From Acuticoccus kalidii (lineage in GTDB: Bacteria; Pseudomonadota; Alphaproteobacteria; Rhizobiales; Amorphaceae): DNA of 64,000 nucleotides. The notes beneath the pieces were generated by a model. It was not told the origin of the DNA. It was given only the letters and a program-made list of their open reading frames with translations, and ran no database searches. The DNA is taken from contig NZ_JAKGCS010000033.1 in the NCBI RefSeq assembly GCF_021556395.1, forward strand, positions 323,392 through 387,391, in the 5' to 3' direction. Below, in pieces: positions 25,804 through 34,578 of the stretch (its first letter is position 1; every line of letters begins with the position of its first letter). Made by a program: the position numbers and the translations under genes.

Positions 25804-26567
25804 TCCTCTTCCTCGTCAACGCGATCATCGTCCTCTTCCTCGCCGCCCCGATCCTCGTCGTGATGGCGACGGCGTTCACGACGACGGGTTATCCGGTCTT
25901 CCCGCCGGAGGGCTTCACGCTGAAATGGTTCGCCCGCGTCTTCGAGACGGGGGAGTTCACGGACGCCGCCCAGCTCTCGGCGCTGCTCGCGATCTGCGCC
26001 ACGGCGATCGCCTGCACGCTCGGAACGCTGACCGCACTCGGCCTCTCCCGCTGGAAGGGGCGCGGCCAGTCGGCGCTGTCGGCCTTCGTGCTCTCGCCGA
26101 TCCTGTTTCCGACGATCGTCCTCGGCCTCGCGCTCCTCGTCTTTTATAGCCGCATCGGGCTTCAAGGCTCGTTCCTCGGGCTCGTGATCGGTCACTCGAT
26201 CATCACGACGCCGTTCGTCGTGCGCCTCGTGATGGCGAGCCTTTCGGAGTTCGACCCGGCGGTCGAGGAGGCCGCGCGCAATCTCGGTGCGGGCTGGTGG
26301 CGCACATTCTTCCAGGTGACGCTGCCCCTCATCCGCCCGGGCGTCCTCGCCGGCGGCGTCTTCGCCTTCATCCTCTCCTTCGACGAGCTGGTCGTGACGC
26401 TGTTCCTCGCCGCGCCCGGCATGTCGACGCTACCGATGCGGATTTTCACCTTCGTTCAGTATTCGAGCGAGCCGACGATCTCGGCGATCGCGACGATGCT
26501 GATCGTCGTCTGGGCGCTGATCGGCGTCCCGCTTTACGCCCGTTTCCTGTCCATCCGGCACAAGTAG
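25800..26567 (+). CDS. ABC transporter permease (PotC type)
   Basis: A 255-residue second permease. It opens with the hydrophobic MILFLVNAIIVLFLAAPILV, has the LKWFARVFE loop typical of PotC, and an EAA loop VEEAARNLGAGWWRTFFQV near 156. SFDELVVTLF follows near 197. It overlaps the PotB-like gene by 4 nt and precedes the ATPase by 4 nt, so the heteromeric permease is made from one message. Confidence 0.94.
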   Translation: MILFLVNAIIVLFLAAPILVVMATAFTTTGYPVFPPEGFTLKWFARVFETGEFTDAAQLSALLAICATAIACTLGTLTALGLSRWKGRGQSALSAFVLSPILFPTIVLGLALLVFYSRIGLQGSFLGLVIGHSIITTPFVVRLVMASLSEFDPAVEEAARNLGAGWWRTFFQVTLPLIRPGVLAGGVFAFILSFDELVVTLFLAAPGMSTLPMRIFTFVQYSSEPTISAIATMLIVVWALIGVPLYARFLSIRHK

Positions 26568-26571
26568 GTCC

Positions 26572-27621
26572 ATGAGCACACTCAAGCTCCAGTCCCTCGG
26601 CAAGGTCTTCGGCAACACCGCCGCGGTGGAGAAGATCGATCTTGAGGTGGGCGAGGGCGAGATGGTCGCCTTTCTCGGCCCCTCCGGCTGCGGCAAGACA
26701 ACGACGCTGCGCATGGTCGCCGGCTTCGTCGAGCCGTCCTCCGGTTCGATCCTCGTCGGCGGGAAGGACATCACCCGCCTGCCGCCGAACCGGCGCAATA
26801 TGGGCATGGTCTTCCAGTCCTACGCGCTGTTTCCGCACATGAATGTCAGCGAGAATGTCGCCTTCGGGCTGAAGGCGCGGCACGTTCCGAAGGGGGAGAT
26901 CGCGGGGCGCATCACCGCCGCGCTCGAGCTCGTCGGCCTGTCGGGCTACGAAGCGCGCTATCCGAAGGAGCTGTCGGGCGGCCAGCAGCAGCGCGTGGCG
27001 CTCGCCCGCGTGCTCGCATTGCGCCCGCAGCTTCTCCTCTTCGACGAGCCGCTGTCCAATCTCGACGCCAAATTGCGCGTTCAGATGCGCCACGAGATCC
27101 GAACCTTGCAACAAGAGGTCGGCATCACGTCGCTGTTCGTCACCCACGATCAGGAAGAGGCGATGACCATCGCCGACCGCATCGTCGTCATGAACAAGGG
27201 GCGGATCGAGCAGGTCGGTCCGCCGGCCGAGATCTACGACAATCCCCGCACCCGCTTCGTCGCCGACTTCATCGGCGCGGCCAATCTCGTCGAGGGGCGG
27301 CTCGAAGGGGATGTCTTCCAGTCGGCGCGCGGAGCAAGGCTCGATTGCGCCCCGCCCGATTTCGCGCCGACCGGCGCCCCAGTCGTCCTGTCGATCCGTC
27401 CGGAGAAGATCGAAATCCTTCCCGGCGCCGGGGAGGGCGGAACCCCCGGAACGGTGATGCGCGCCACCAAGCTCGGCGGTCTCATCGAATATGTCGTCGA
27501 GCTCGCCTCCGGCGACACGATCCTCGTCCAGAAGCAGGACCGCTCACCGGCAGATCATCTGCGCGTGGGCGAACCCGTTCGGGTGTCCTGGAACACGAAC
27601 GACGCAAGGCTCCTGCCTTGA
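26572..27621 (+). CDS. ABC transporter ATP-binding protein (PotA type)
   Basis: A 349-residue ATPase. It has Walker A GPSGCGKTT at about 35-43, signature LSGGQQQRVALARVL near 135, Walker B LLLFDEPLSNLDAKL near 155 and switch His FVTHDQEEA near 190. The C-terminal TOBE-like domain starts near 245. It is in the middle of the permease-permease-ATPase-SBP operon. The family covers polyamine, amine and opine-type substrates. Confidence 0.95.
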   Translation: MSTLKLQSLGKVFGNTAAVEKIDLEVGEGEMVAFLGPSGCGKTTTLRMVAGFVEPSSGSILVGGKDITRLPPNRRNMGMVFQSYALFPHMNVSENVAFGLKARHVPKGEIAGRITAALELVGLSGYEARYPKELSGGQQQRVALARVLALRPQLLLFDEPLSNLDAKLRVQMRHEIRTLQQEVGITSLFVTHDQEEAMTIADRIVVMNKGRIEQVGPPAEIYDNPRTRFVADFIGAANLVEGRLEGDVFQSARGARLDCAPPDFAPTGAPVVLSIRPEKIEILPGAGEGGTPGTVMRATKLGGLIEYVVELASGDTILVQKQDRSPADHLRVGEPVRVSWNTNDARLLP

Positions 27622-27652
27622 CCGGCTCAACTCGACCAGAAAGGGGACTGAT

Positions 27653-28696
27653 ATGCGGACAGTGAAACTGCGGGCTGCGGCACTTGCCGCCTCCGCCGCC
27701 GTTCTGATGGCGGCCGGAGCCGCCCACGCTCAAGAAGAGCTCACCGTGATCGTCTATGGTGGGTCCTTCGAAGAAGGCTGGCGCAAGAGCGTCATCGAGC
27801 CCTTCGAGGCCGCCAATCCGGACATCAAGGTCCGTATCGCGACCGGCCTCACCATGCAGACCGTCGCGATGATGCGCGCCCAGAAGGATGACGTGAACAT
27901 CGACGTCATCATGATGGACGAGATCGGCGCGGCGCAGGCGAACGCCGAAGGCCTCTACGAGCCGCTCTCGGTCGAAGCGGTGCCGAATCTGGAGAAGCTC
28001 TATCCCCAGTTCCGCGTCGAGGGCGATCCCTACACCAAGTTCATGTATGTGAGCCAAGCGCTCGTCTACGACACTGATATCGTGACCGAGGAGCCGACCT
28101 CCTGGAAGGCGATGTGGGATGAGGACTATGTCGGCCGCATCGCGGTGCCGGACATCACCACCTCGCACGGCGCCTTCTTCCTGCTGACCGCGGCCGACAT
28201 GAACGGCGGCAGCGTCGAGAATATCGATCCCGGTTTCGCGCTGATCAGCGAGTTGAAGCCGAGCATCCTCACCTTCTGGACCCAGCACGCCCAACTCGCC
28301 CAGCTCTTCAGCCAGGGTGAAGTGGTGATGTCCTCCTGGACGACCGACCGCGCCCAGGCGCAGATCGATGCCGGCGCGCCGCTCGCTTGGACGATCCCGG
28401 AAGAGAGCGCCTACATCATCGATTCCACGATTGGCATCGCCAAGGGGACGAAGCACCTCGAAGCCGCGCAGAAATATATCAACTTCGTCCTCGGCGAAGA
28501 GGCGCAGGCGAAGAACGCGGAGTTCACCTATCTCGCGCCGGTCAACAAGGACGTCGTGCTCGAGGAGGACGTCGCCGCCAAGCTTCCGGTGGGCGAGGGT
28601 GTGCTCGACAGCCTGAAGCAGGCCGATTGGGACTACGTGACGACGGTTCGCCCCGAGTGGACGCACCGCTGGACGCGTGAGATCACCTCACCCTGA
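27653..28696 (+). CDS. ABC transporter substrate-binding protein (PotD/polyamine-like)
   Basis: A 347-residue periplasmic binding protein. The signal peptide MRTVKLRAAALAASAAVLMA ends at AHAQ near residue 25. The mature chain begins ELTVIVYGGSFEEGWRKSVI, the usual opening of PotD-like receptors. IDVIMMDEIGAAQANAEGLY and LTFWTQHAQLAQLFSQGEV are further family features. The start is ATG 27653 with AAGGGG upstream; longer in-frame extensions overlap the ATPase gene. The ligand may be an amine, amino acid or opine-like compound; the sequence does not settle it. Confidence 0.93.
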   Translation: MRTVKLRAAALAASAAVLMAAGAAHAQEELTVIVYGGSFEEGWRKSVIEPFEAANPDIKVRIATGLTMQTVAMMRAQKDDVNIDVIMMDEIGAAQANAEGLYEPLSVEAVPNLEKLYPQFRVEGDPYTKFMYVSQALVYDTDIVTEEPTSWKAMWDEDYVGRIAVPDITTSHGAFFLLTAADMNGGSVENIDPGFALISELKPSILTFWTQHAQLAQLFSQGEVVMSSWTTDRAQAQIDAGAPLAWTIPEESAYIIDSTIGIAKGTKHLEAAQKYINFVLGEEAQAKNAEFTYLAPVNKDVVLEEDVAAKLPVGEGVLDSLKQADWDYVTTVRPEWTHRWTREITSP

Positions 28697-28709
28697 TCGG
28701 TCCGGCACG

Positions 28710-29513
28710 ATGTCCACGCCCTCTCTGACACCCGACCCGTCGTCGGTCGATCGTCCGGTCGCCATCGTCACCGGTGCCGGCCAGAGCCTCGGCAAGGCGA
28801 TCGCGGAACGGCTCCATGGCGACGGGTTCTCCGTCGCCGTGACCGACCGCGAGGCCGACCTTGCCGCAACGGTCGCGAACGGTCTCGATGCGGACGGCCG
28901 CACGGCGCGGTCCTACCATCTCGACGTGTCGTCGGCCGAGGCGATCGTCGCGGTCTTCGCCAAGGTGGCGGCGGAGATGGGCGTGCCTGCCGCGCTGGTC
29001 AACAACGCGGGCATCTACCCGAACCATGCCCTCATCGACATGCCGGTCGAGGCTTGGGACGGGGTGATGACCGTCAACCTGCGCGGCACCTTCCTGTGCA
29101 CCCAGGCGTTCGCCCGGGCGCGCGCGGCCATCGGCGGCGGCGGTGCAATCGTTAATCTCGCCTCGGCCGCTGCCTTCTCCGCACGGGTCGGCGTGGCCCA
29201 TTATAGCGCCTCGAAGGCGGGCATCGTGATGTTCACGAAGTCCGCGGCGCAGGAGTTCGGACCGCTCGGCATCCGGGTCAACGCGATCGCGCCCGGCCTG
29301 ATCGAGGTGCGGGACGATCAAGTCACCCCGGAATACCGGGACAATTATCTGTCGATGATCCCCCGCGGACGTACCGGCGTCGCCGCCGATATCGCGTCCG
29401 CCGCCGCCTATCTGGTCTCGCCCGAGGCCGACTTCGTCAACGGCCATTGTCTCGTGGTCGATGGCGGCTTTCTGACCGGACGCACGCTCGTGCGGTCCGG
29501 GGACGATGGTTGA
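28710..29513 (+). CDS. SDR family oxidoreductase
   Basis: A 267-residue short-chain dehydrogenase. NNAG lies near 102, the Ser in NLASAAAFSA near 152 and YSASK near 165. The glycine motif is TGAGQSLG, where Ser replaces the usual middle Gly of TGxxxGxG. AVTDR at the end of beta-2 suggests NAD+. ATG 28710 was chosen; an earlier start inside the SBP gene is unlikely. It follows the ABC operon closely and precedes the M28 gene by 59 nt, so it probably belongs to the same transcript. Confidence 0.9.
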   Translation: MSTPSLTPDPSSVDRPVAIVTGAGQSLGKAIAERLHGDGFSVAVTDREADLAATVANGLDADGRTARSYHLDVSSAEAIVAVFAKVAAEMGVPAALVNNAGIYPNHALIDMPVEAWDGVMTVNLRGTFLCTQAFARARAAIGGGGAIVNLASAAAFSARVGVAHYSASKAGIVMFTKSAAQEFGPLGIRVNAIAPGLIEVRDDQVTPEYRDNYLSMIPRGRTGVAADIASAAAYLVSPEADFVNGHCLVVDGGFLTGRTLVRSGDDG

Positions 29514-29572
29514 CGAGGCGTCCCGCCCGTGGGGCTGATGGGGCTCATAGTCGTGATGCGAAGAGGACTGGA

Positions 29573-31315
29573 ATGCGCACGATCGATTTGCTGAAGTCCG
29601 AGATCAGCTCGGCCAACTTGTTCTCTCATCTCGAAGAGTTCGCCCGGCGCGTGAAGCTGTCTGGCACGCCTGAGGAACTCGAAAGCTTCCACTATCTGGA
29701 GGCGCAACTCGCGGCGATGGGCTATCGCACCGAGCTTTTGCTGCACGATGCCTTCATCAGTCTGCCGGGCGACGCCAAGTTGACGGTGAACGGGGAGGCG
29801 ATCGACTGCATCACGCACTCCTTCTCGTGCGCCAACGCCGACGGCCTCACCGCGCCCGTCGTCTATGTGGGCCGCGGAACGGAGGCCGATTTCGCGGCGG
29901 TCGACGTGACCGGCAAGATCGCCCTGATCGACGGGCTCGCCTCGCCGCCGGTCAGCCGGCGGGCGAGCGAAGCCGGCGCGTCCGGCCAGATCCACGTCTC
30001 CGTTCACGAGCACAAGCACGAGATGTGCATTTCGCCCGTATGGGGAAGCCCGACCGACGAGACTGCCGGAAAGCTCCCGCGGACCGTCGTCCTCACGGTG
30101 ACGAAGGCCGACGGCGACGCCCTCAAGGCGCGGGTCGCGGCGGGGCCGGTCGAGGCCACCTTGCAGGCCGAAGTCGACACCGGATGGCGCAAGATCCCGC
30201 TTTTGGTCGGCGATATGGCGGGGCCGAAGGGCGATGCGGACGAGCCGTTCGTCATGCTCTCCGGCCACCACGACACCTGGTATTATGGCGTGATGGACAA
30301 TGGCGCGGCGAACGCCACGATGTTGGAGATCGCGCGCATTCTCGCCGCCCATCGCGATGACTGGCGTCGCGGGTTTCGCGTGTGCTTCTGGTCGGGCCAT
30401 TCGCACGGGCGCTATGCCGGCTCGTCCTGGTACGCCGAGCATTATTGGCGCGAGCTCGAAAGGCGCTGCGCCGTCCACGTCAACGTCGATTCCACCGGCG
30501 GGACGGGCAATGTCATTCTCAGCGACATGCCGGTCTCCGCCGAGCTTCGCAGCTTCGCCCGCGACGTGGTGTCCGAGACGGGCAAGCAGGAGATCAGCGG
30601 TCTTCGGATGAGCCGGGCCGGCGATCAGTCCTTCTGGGGGATCGGCGTTCCCTCGCTCTTCAACACCGCGGGCGAGCAATCGCCGGAGGGCGGCGAGAAT
30701 GTCGCCGCGTCGATCTTCAGCGGTGGCGGGCGCAAGGGGGCGGGCTTCGGCTGGTGGTGGCACACCCCCGGCGACACGATCGACAAGATCGACGCCGAGA
30801 TCCTCGACCGCGACACCGCGATCTATCTCCACGCCACCTGGCGCCTCGTCGCGGATCCGGTCCTTCCGTTCGACTATGCCGCCTTGGCCGCCGATCTCGC
30901 CGCCGAGCTCGACGCGCTCGCGGCGGTGTCAGCCCATGGTGTCGACCTCGAACCCGCCCGGACGCGTCTTGCGGACCTCGCCGGCCGGATCGAGGCCTTC
31001 AACGCGGCCATCGCCGGTGCCGATGGGGCGGCAGCGGAGTCGGCGAGCCATACGCTTCAGCGTCTGTCGCGCCATCTCGTTCCGATCGACTATACGAGCG
31101 GCGACCGGTTCACCCAGGATCCGGCGGTCGGTCAGTCGCCGTTCCCCGTCCTCGACCCGCTCCGCGCTCTCGCAAAGGCCGAGATCGGCTCGGACGCGGC
31201 GAAATTCTGTACCGTCTCGGCCGTGCGGGCGTTGAACCGCGTCGTTCATGCCCTCGACGGCGCGTGCACGGAGATCGACGCTCATCGCGCGGCCACGAAG
31301 AGCGCGGCGGTTTAG
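29573..31315 (+). CDS. M28-family peptidase homologue with PA-like insert, atypical active site
   Basis: A 580-residue protein with the glutamate carboxypeptidase II-like layout: an N-terminal part, a protease-associated-like insert (about 75-145), an M28 zinc domain (about 220-420) and a helical C-terminus. Zn-ligand equivalents are His in LSGHHDTW, Asp in MDNGAAN, Asp in VNVDSTGG and His in WWWHTPGD. The Glu-Glu pair (general base and Zn ligand) normally found in a WDAEEFGLLGS-like motif is replaced by WSGHSHGRYAGS. No signal peptide is visible, so it is likely cytoplasmic. The chemistry may differ from ordinary exopeptidases. ATG 29573 has GAGG upstream. Confidence 0.85.
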   Translation: MRTIDLLKSEISSANLFSHLEEFARRVKLSGTPEELESFHYLEAQLAAMGYRTELLLHDAFISLPGDAKLTVNGEAIDCITHSFSCANADGLTAPVVYVGRGTEADFAAVDVTGKIALIDGLASPPVSRRASEAGASGQIHVSVHEHKHEMCISPVWGSPTDETAGKLPRTVVLTVTKADGDALKARVAAGPVEATLQAEVDTGWRKIPLLVGDMAGPKGDADEPFVMLSGHHDTWYYGVMDNGAANATMLEIARILAAHRDDWRRGFRVCFWSGHSHGRYAGSSWYAEHYWRELERRCAVHVNVDSTGGTGNVILSDMPVSAELRSFARDVVSETGKQEISGLRMSRAGDQSFWGIGVPSLFNTAGEQSPEGGENVAASIFSGGGRKGAGFGWWWHTPGDTIDKIDAEILDRDTAIYLHATWRLVADPVLPFDYAALAADLAAELDALAAVSAHGVDLEPARTRLADLAGRIEAFNAAIAGADGAAAESASHTLQRLSRHLVPIDYTSGDRFTQDPAVGQSPFPVLDPLRALAKAEIGSDAAKFCTVSAVRALNRVVHALDGACTEIDAHRAATKSAAV

Positions 31316-32338
31316 ATGCTCGACCGGGTCTTGATCTGGGGCGCGGGGGCGATCGGCGGAACGGTCGGCGCCGTGCTCGCGCGCAAGGGCGTCGACGTCA
31401 CCTTCGTCGATGTCGTGCCGGAGCATGTCGCGGCGATCGACGCGTCGGGATTAACCGTCGTCGGTCCCGTGGAGGCCTTCACCGTCGCGGCGCCCGCCGT
31501 CCGTCCCGAGGCGCTCACGGGGACGTGGCGTCACGTCTTTCTGTGCGTGAAGGCCCAGCATACCGCCGACGCGGCCGAACGGCTGAAGCCCTTCCTGGCG
31601 CCGGACGCCTATGTCGTCTCGCTCCAGAACGGGCTTTGCGAGATGGAGCTCGAGGCCCGGCTCGGGCGTCAGCGGGTGATCGGCGCTTTCGTCAATTTCG
31701 GCGCGGATTATTTGGAGCCCGGCAAGGTGATCTTCTCCGGTCGCGGCGCCTTCGTTCTCGGCGAGCTCGATGGGGCGATGACGCCGCGCCTCGCCGCGCT
31801 GCTCGAGACCATCCAGCTCTTCGAGCCGGGAGCGATCGCGACCGATCGCATCTTCGCCTATCTCTGGGGCAAGCTCGGCTATGCCTCGCTCCTCTTCGCC
31901 CAGGCGCTCGGCGATCTCGGCATCGCCGACTGTCTCGCCCGCGAGGAGCTGTTGCCGCTCTTCCGCCGGCTCGCCGGGGAGACGATGCGCGTTGCGCGGG
32001 CCGAAGGGGTCGCCCCGCTCGGCTTCAACGGCTTCGATCCGGCCGCCTTCATGCCGGAGGCGAGCGAGGCCGATGCGCGGCGCTGCGTCGCCGATATGGT
32101 CGCGTTCAACCGGCCGAGCGCCAAGACCCATTCCGGCATCTGGCGCGACCTTGCGATCCGCAAGCGGCGCACCGAAGTCGACCAGCTCGTCGCCCCGATC
32201 GTCACGATCGGCGCGCGGCACGGGATCGACTGTCCGACACTCGCCCGTCTCGTCGAGATGATCCACGAGGTGGAGGAGGGCGACCGCCTGATGAGCGACG
32301 ATAATCTTCTCGTCCTCGCCGACGAAACGGCCGGCTGA
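31316..32338 (+). CDS. 2-dehydropantoate 2-reductase family protein (PanE/ApbA-like)
   Basis: A 340-residue NAD(P)H-dependent ketoacid reductase homologue. The Rossmann motif GAGAIGG lies at residues 8-14. LCVKAQHT (near 79), LQNG (near 103) and the helical C-domain with Lys in RIFAYLWGKLGYAS (near 187) match the PanE fold. The ATG follows the M28 stop without a gap, indicating coupling. In catabolic clusters such paralogues usually act on other 2-oxo or 2-hydroxy acids, so panE identity is not assumed. Confidence 0.88.
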   Translation: MLDRVLIWGAGAIGGTVGAVLARKGVDVTFVDVVPEHVAAIDASGLTVVGPVEAFTVAAPAVRPEALTGTWRHVFLCVKAQHTADAAERLKPFLAPDAYVVSLQNGLCEMELEARLGRQRVIGAFVNFGADYLEPGKVIFSGRGAFVLGELDGAMTPRLAALLETIQLFEPGAIATDRIFAYLWGKLGYASLLFAQALGDLGIADCLAREELLPLFRRLAGETMRVARAEGVAPLGFNGFDPAAFMPEASEADARRCVADMVAFNRPSAKTHSGIWRDLAIRKRRTEVDQLVAPIVTIGARHGIDCPTLARLVEMIHEVEEGDRLMSDDNLLVLADETAG

Positions 32339-32377
32339 TCGCCGACCACGCCGGACGGGACTCCTTGGGCGCCGATC

Positions 32378-33238
32378 TCAGTCGCGCGCGGCGGTCGTCG
32401 GTCCTTTGGCGCGGGACCGGGTCGCGCGTTTCGGGCGCGGCGCATCGGTCTCTTCAAGCTGGCCGAGCTTGGTCGCGAGCTCGGCGTTGAAACGGTCCGT
32501 GGTCCGCACGAGGCTTTCGATGATGTGCTCGCGGTTGGCGAGGAAATTGGCGGTGACGCAGCCGATATTGAGCGTTCCGAGAATGGCGCCCGCCGTATCC
32601 TTTAACGGCGCGGCGACGGAGGAAGCACCATCGACATGCTCCTCGATATTGACCGCATAGCCCTGGCACCTGACGCGCGACAGGATCCCGCGCAATCCGT
32701 CGGCATCGATCACCGTCTTCGGCGTGCATTTCGTGCGCGGGACGGTGGCGAGATAGTGGTCGACGGTCTCCTGAGGGAGGAAGGCGAGGATCGAGCGACC
32801 CATCGACGTGCAATAAGCGGGATAGATTGCGCCGAGCTCGATCTCGTAACGCACCTCACGCGGGCTGCGCGCCTTCTCGACGACCTCGATCTCATAGTCC
32901 GAGGTGAGGACCCCGAGCACGACGGTCTCCTGCACCTCGTTGGCGAGCGCTTTGGCGATCGGCCGCGCGAGCTTGCGCAGCACCGCGAGGCGGCCACCCA
33001 CCCACTCGTTGCCGTTGACGCGGAAGATCGGGTCCAGCCGATATTGGCCGGCGCCGTCCCGCTCGAGATATTGCTTGGCGACGAGCGTGCGCAGAAGCAT
33101 CAACGCACTGCTCTTCGGGATCGAAAGTCCGGCGGCCACATCGGCAAGGCTCACCGGATGATCCTGATTGGCGATGTGCTCCATCACGTCCAAGATCCGT
33201 GCGCCCGATTTGACCGAGCCCGGCCCGTCCTCAGCCAT
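32378..33238 (-). CDS. IclR family transcriptional regulator
   Basis: A 286-residue regulator. The N-terminal winged helix (about 8-70) includes VSLADVAAGLSIPKSSALMLL as the recognition region. The C-terminal GAF-like effector domain (about 85-260) has the YCTSMGRSILAFLP motif near 145. A basic tail PRPKRATRSRAKG ends the protein. ATG 33238 has GAGGAG eight bases upstream. It converges on the transport/catabolic operon and is divergent from the SDR at 33569. It is therefore a good candidate regulator for either. Confidence 0.93.
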   Translation of the reverse strand: MAEDGPGSVKSGARILDVMEHIANQDHPVSLADVAAGLSIPKSSALMLLRTLVAKQYLERDGAGQYRLDPIFRVNGNEWVGGRLAVLRKLARPIAKALANEVQETVVLGVLTSDYEIEVVEKARSPREVRYEIELGAIYPAYCTSMGRSILAFLPQETVDHYLATVPRTKCTPKTVIDADGLRGILSRVRCQGYAVNIEEHVDGASSVAAPLKDTAGAILGTLNIGCVTANFLANREHIIESLVRTTDRFNAELATKLGQLEETDAPRPKRATRSRAKGPTTAARD

Positions 33239-33568
33239 TCGTGCTGCTCCTCACATGCCTTGCGCGCGGCGCACGGTCGCCGGCGAGAGCGTCGCCGCGC
33301 CATGTCCATCCGACGCTGCCGATGACCGCAGAGATAAGTCCCGCATCGCGGCCGTCGACACTCGCACGCATCCTTGATGGCGGCCACTATTATGAATGGG
33401 ATTCAGATATGTAAACTGTAGCATATCGGCAAGATGATGGCGTCTTGGCTCTTCGGGGTCGTCGTCGCAGCGCCAGCGGCTGATGGCGCGATAGTGATCG
33501 GCGAAGGCGCAAACTGAAGCCCCGCCGATTGTACATATCTTAGGATCAACTCAAAAGATTTCCCAACC
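33239..33568. other. divergent IclR/SDR intergenic region
   Basis: 330 bp between the IclR start (minus) and the SDR start (plus), becoming AT-rich around 33380-33430 and 33520-33560. GAAT-GGG-ATTC (33394-33404) is a short inverted repeat in the AT-rich part that could be half of an operator. No strong promoter or RNA motif is recognisable. Confidence 0.4.
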
Positions 33569-34324
33569 ATGAGAAACAACTTCAACGGAAAAGTGGCGCT
33601 CGTGACGGGCGGTGCACAGGGGATCGGCCAAGCGATAGGCGAAGCCTTTGTGAAGGGCGGCGCCCGTGTCCATCTCGCCGATATCGCGGCCGGGGTCGCG
33701 GACGGCGGCGCCGCGATCGGGTGCCCCACCCACATCGCCGATCTGTCGAGGCCGGACGAGGCCGCCTCGATGGTCGAGGGGGTGATCGCGGCGGAGGGGC
33801 GGATCGATATCCTGGCGCTCGCCGCGGGCGGGGTTTGCGGCCAGGAAAGCGGCATCGGCATCGAAGAGACGACGATCGAGGGCTGGCACGCCCTGTTCGC
33901 TGCGAATGTCGACGCGGCCTTCAATGTCGTGAAGGCGGCCGCGCCGCATCTGCGCGCCAACGGGTGGGGGCGGATCGTGACGATCTCGTCGAGCGCGGGC
34001 ATCCGGCCGAGCCTCACGGGTCTGCCCGGCTATACCGCAGCCAAGCACGCTCTCGTCGGCCTGACGCGGCAGATGTCGGCCGAACTCGGACCGCATGGGG
34101 TGACGGCCAACTCGGTCGCGCCGGGTCTCATTTTGTCCAATCCGAGCACGATCAAACAGTGGGAGAATTACGGCCCCGACCGGCAAAATGCGATCCTCGC
34201 CTCCCTCCACACCCGCCGTCTCGGCAAAGCGAGCGACATTGCCGCCGCCGTGGCGTTTCTCGCGAGCGAAGACGCCGGCTGGATCACGGGCCAGATCCTT
34301 CCGGTCGACGGTGGCCGGCTGTAA
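33569..34324 (+). CDS. SDR family oxidoreductase with variant NNAG motif
   Basis: A 251-residue short-chain dehydrogenase. The cofactor motif TGGAQGIG lies at residues 12-19, the Ser in TISSSAG near 140 and YTAAK near 153. The structural NNAG motif is replaced by AAGG in ILALAAGGVC near 87-90. HLADI at the end of beta-2 favours NAD+. The C-terminal ITGQILPVDGGRL is normal. It stands between the IclR and FCD regulators and is probably controlled by one of them. Confidence 0.9.
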   Translation: MRNNFNGKVALVTGGAQGIGQAIGEAFVKGGARVHLADIAAGVADGGAAIGCPTHIADLSRPDEAASMVEGVIAAEGRIDILALAAGGVCGQESGIGIEETTIEGWHALFAANVDAAFNVVKAAAPHLRANGWGRIVTISSSAGIRPSLTGLPGYTAAKHALVGLTRQMSAELGPHGVTANSVAPGLILSNPSTIKQWENYGPDRQNAILASLHTRRLGKASDIAAAVAFLASEDAGWITGQILPVDGGRL

Positions 34325-34578
34325 CGCAACGCGTCAGGGCCTCATATTGGAACGGTGCGTCCTGAAATGATGCGAGAGCCCCGTGATTTCTGAAAGGATG
34401 TGACCGAGGCAGCAAATATATTTTCGCATTCCCTATCGCTCTCACCTATGCGCAGCCCATATAGTTCCAATTGCGGACAATTTCGTCCGCGGGCGTTCGA
34501 TCGCGGCTGCGCAGAGTGCCGGCACGTTTTTGCAAGCAGACGAGATTTGATCGAACCAATTTCTGGGGCTCGACCGCC

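Noticed and set aside
30382-32304. 640-residue plus-strand open frame overlapping the M28 and PanE-like genes in another frame
   Set aside because: The product is Arg-rich without motifs, while the real frames show strong family motifs. A GC-rich shadow.
33394-33404. GAAT-GGG-ATTC as IclR operator
   Set aside because: Only 4-bp arms, so too short to call as an operator; noted only in the intergenic description.
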